NCBI GenBank assembly: GCA_900758315.1
Contig: CAAERF010000612.1
Coordinates: forward strand, 1-31,982
Source of the DNA: an uncultured Oscillospiraceae bacterium
Lineage (GTDB): Bacteria; Bacillota; Clostridia; Oscillospirales; Oscillospiraceae
Direction: 5' to 3'
Length of the DNA: 31,982 nt
The notes beneath the pieces were generated by a model. That model was not told the DNA's origin. It was given only the letters and a program-made list of their open reading frames with translations, and ran no database searches. The position numbers were made by a program, and so were the translations under genes. Shown here piece by piece: positions 30,196 through 31,982 of the stretch (position 1 is its first letter; every line of letters begins with the position of its first letter).

Positions 30196-31982
30196 ATGCA
30201 ACAGTCTAAACTGAGAAATGTCGCCATTATTGCCCATGTTGACCACGGCAAAACCACCCTGGTAGACGCCATGCTCCAGCAGAGCGGTGTGTACCGAGAC
30301 AACCAGGCGGTCGTAGAGCGGGTGATGGACTCCGGCGATCTGGAGCGGGAACGTGGCATCACCATCCTGGCCAAAAACACCGCCGTCACCTACGGCGACA
30401 CCAAGATCAACATTGTGGATACTCCGGGCCACGCCGACTTCGGCGGCGAGGTGGAGCGCATCCTCAAGATGGTCAACGGCGTCATTCTGCTGGTGGACGC
30501 GGCGGAGGGCCCCATGCCCCAGACCCGTTTCGTGCTCAGCCGGGCGCTGGAGCTGGGCCACCGGGTGATCGTGGTGGTCAACAAGATTGACCGGCCGGAT
30601 CAACGGGTGCACGAGGTCATTGATGAGGTGCTGGAGCTGCTGATGGACCTGGACGCCACCGATGAACAGTTGGATTCGCCCATCCTGTTCTGCTCTGCCC
30701 GGGCTGGCGTGGCCTCCAGGGATCCCGACGTGCCGGGCACCGACCTGAAACCCCTGTTCGAGACCATTCTAGACTACATCCCCGCGCCGGAGGTAGAGCT
30801 AGATGCGCCCTTCCAGATGCTGGTATCCTCCATCGACTACAACGAATTTGTGGGCAGAATCGCCATCGGCCGCATCGAACGGGGTCGGATCAAGCAGAAT
30901 CAGGAGATTCAGGTCTGCAACTATCACGATCCGGATGCGGTGAGCAAGAAGTTCAAAGCGACCGCGATCTATGAGTACGATGGACTGAAGCGGGTGCCAG
31001 TCACCGAGGTGGAGGCAGGCAATATCATCGCTATGTCCGGTATCGGTGAGATCACCATCGGCGACACGGTCTGTGCGCCGGAGTGTGTGGAGCCGCTGGA
31101 ATTTGTCAAGGTCTCCGCGCCCACCATGGAGATGACCTTCTCGGTCAACGACGGTCCCTTCGCCGGCCGGGACGGCAAGTACGTCACCTCCCGCCAGATC
31201 CGGGACCGGCTGTTCCGGGAGCTGCTCAAGGACGTATCCCTGCGGGTCACCGAGGTGGAGGATTCCACAGACAGCTTTAACGTGGCCGGCCGGGGTGAAA
31301 TGCACCTGTCCATCCTCATCGAGACCATGCGCCGGGAGGGCTACGAGTTCCAGGTCTCTCCGCCCCGTGTGCTGATGCGGGTGATCGACGGCGTCAAATG
31401 CGAGCCGGTGGAGCGGCTGGTGGTGGACGTGCCCCAGGACTACGTGGGCAGCGTCATCGACCAGCTCAACATCCGTAAGGGCGAGCTCCAGGATATGAAC
31501 CCGGTGGGCAGCCGGATGAAGATTGAGTATCTGATTCCCTCCCGTGGTCTGTTCGGCTATCGGAATGAGTTCCTCACTGCCACCAAGGGTGAGGGAATTA
31601 TGGCCTCTGTCTTTGACTCCTACGCGCCCTATAAAGGGGAAGTGGAGCGGCGGAATACCGGCTCTCTGATCTCCTATGAGACCGGTGTGGCCATCAGCTA
31701 CGGCCTGTTTAACGCCCAGCAGCGTGGTACGCTGCTGATTGGCCCCGGTGTCGATGTGTACGAGGGCATGATCGTGGGCATCAACCCGAAGAACGAGGAT
31801 ATGACGGTCAACGTGTGCAAAAAGAAGCAGCTGACCAATACCCGTGCCTCGGGCAGCGATGAGGCGCTGCGCCTGATCCCGCCCAAGCAGATGAGTCTGG
31901 AGCAGTGTCTGGAGTTCCTGGGCGACGATGAGCTGCTGGAAGTGACGCCGGCACATCTGCGTCTGCGCAAGCGGATTCTCTC
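30196..31982 (+). CDS. typA: GTP-binding protein TypA/BipA (3' end outside window)
   Basis: The 595 visible codons encode a ribosome-associated translational GTPase related to EF-G and LepA, involved in ribosome assembly and stress or cold adaptation. G1 AHVDHGKTT (13-21), the switch region [13 protein letters not shown]3 [14 protein letters not shown] and G4 NKIDRPD are intact. Domain II, domain III ([18 protein letters not shown]) and the BipA-specific C-terminal domain ([35 protein letters not shown]) follow. Family proteins are about 605-615 residues, so only the last 10-20 residues are missing. The ATG at 30196 has GCGAGG upstream. Its promoter is divergent from that of tRNA-Arg. Confidence 0.96.
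   Translation, partial: MQQSKLRNVAIIAHVDHGKTTLVDAMLQQSGVYRDNQAVVERVMDSGDLERERGITILAKNTAVTYGDTKINIVDTPGHADFGGEVERILKMVNGVILLVDAAEGPMPQTRFVLSRALELGHRVIVVVNKIDRPDQRVHEVIDEVLELLMDLDATDEQLDSPILFCSARAGVASRDPDVPGTDLKPLFETILDYIPAPEVELDAPFQMLVSSIDYNEFVGRIAIGRIERGRIKQNQEIQVCNYHDPDAVSKKFKATAIYEYDGLKRVPVTEVEAGNIIAMSGIGEITIGDTVCAPECVEPLEFVKVSAPTMEMTFSVNDGPFAGRDGKYVTSRQIRDRLFRELLKDVSLRVTEVEDSTDSFNVAGRGEMHLSILIETMRREGYEFQVSPPRVLMRVIDGVKCEPVERLVVDVPQDYVGSVIDQLNIRKGELQDMNPVGSRMKIEYLIPSRGLFGYRNEFLTATKGEGIMASVFDSYAPYKGEVERRNTGSLISYETGVAISYGLFNAQQRGTLLIGPGVDVYEGMIVGINPKNEDMTVNVCKKKQLTNTRASGSDEALRLIPPKQMSLEQCLEFLGDDELLEVTPAHLRLRKRIL

Noticed and set aside
30799..31956. 385-codon minus-strand frame opposite typA
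   Set aside because: typA is unambiguous and merely lacks its stop because it runs off the window.
1..31982. CRISPR arrays, insertion sequences, prophage genes
   Set aside because: No regularly spaced repeats, transposase or phage proteins were found; the only long inverted repeat is the spoIIP/dusB terminator pair.

Overview
The window reads as a chromosomal piece of a spore-forming Firmicute of the clostridial branch with fairly high G+C, most like a gut Oscillospiraceae/Ruminococcaceae-type organism. The reasons are spoIIE and spoIIP, RNase Y, a T-box leader, strong AGGAGG ribosome binding sites with frequent GTG/TTG starts, sigma-A type promoters (TTGACA-N16/17-TATAAT) and a queT gene behind a structured leader. 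This placement is an inference; no marker comparison was possible. There is no transposase, phage gene or CRISPR array.

Layout. 1-1740: minus-strand module of a small membrane protein, an ECF sigma factor and its RsiV-like membrane anti-sigma factor. 1740-2390: queT with a switch-like leader. 2426-3693: rpsF-ssb-rpsR ribosomal/replication operon with a structured leader and a strong terminator. 3698-5714: mutY and a radical SAM protein, overlapping by ATGA. 5721-5883: tRNA-Leu(UAG). 5942-7730: tryptophan T-box and a TrpB2-type tryptophan synthase beta chain. 7729-9665: MarR regulator and MATE exporter with matching palindromic operators. 9688-10540: VanY-type carboxypeptidase. 10698-13839: two closely related superoxide dismutases, each with a TTG start and similar terminators, flanking a minus-strand ABC exporter pair. 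13856-15400: RNase Y. 15682-17202: spoIIP (sigma-E-like promoter) converging on dusB through paired inverted-repeat terminators. 18314-21090: spoIIE and a small membrane protein. 21115-27601: PucR regulator, hydantoinase/oxoprolinase-family protein, DUF917 protein, Asp/Glu-hydantoin racemase and NCS1 permease, a probable cyclic-ureide (hydantoin or thiohydantoin) catabolic cluster. 27818-29825: MarR regulator and DHA2-type MFS exporter with tandem operators. 29823-29899: tRNA-Arg(CCU). 30105-31982: typA/bipA, cut by the window edge.

The part most likely to hold undescribed biology is the 21.1-27.6 kb cluster. An HyuA-like ATPase-fold protein is paired with a DUF917 protein instead of the usual HyuB, with its own racemase, transporter, PucR regulator and a hairpin-rich leader. 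The best regulatory signals are the Trp T-box, the queT leader, two MarR operator sets, and the interlocked spoIIP/dusB terminators. Sequence was read by eye; promoter, operator and RNA calls are pattern matches without computed scores.
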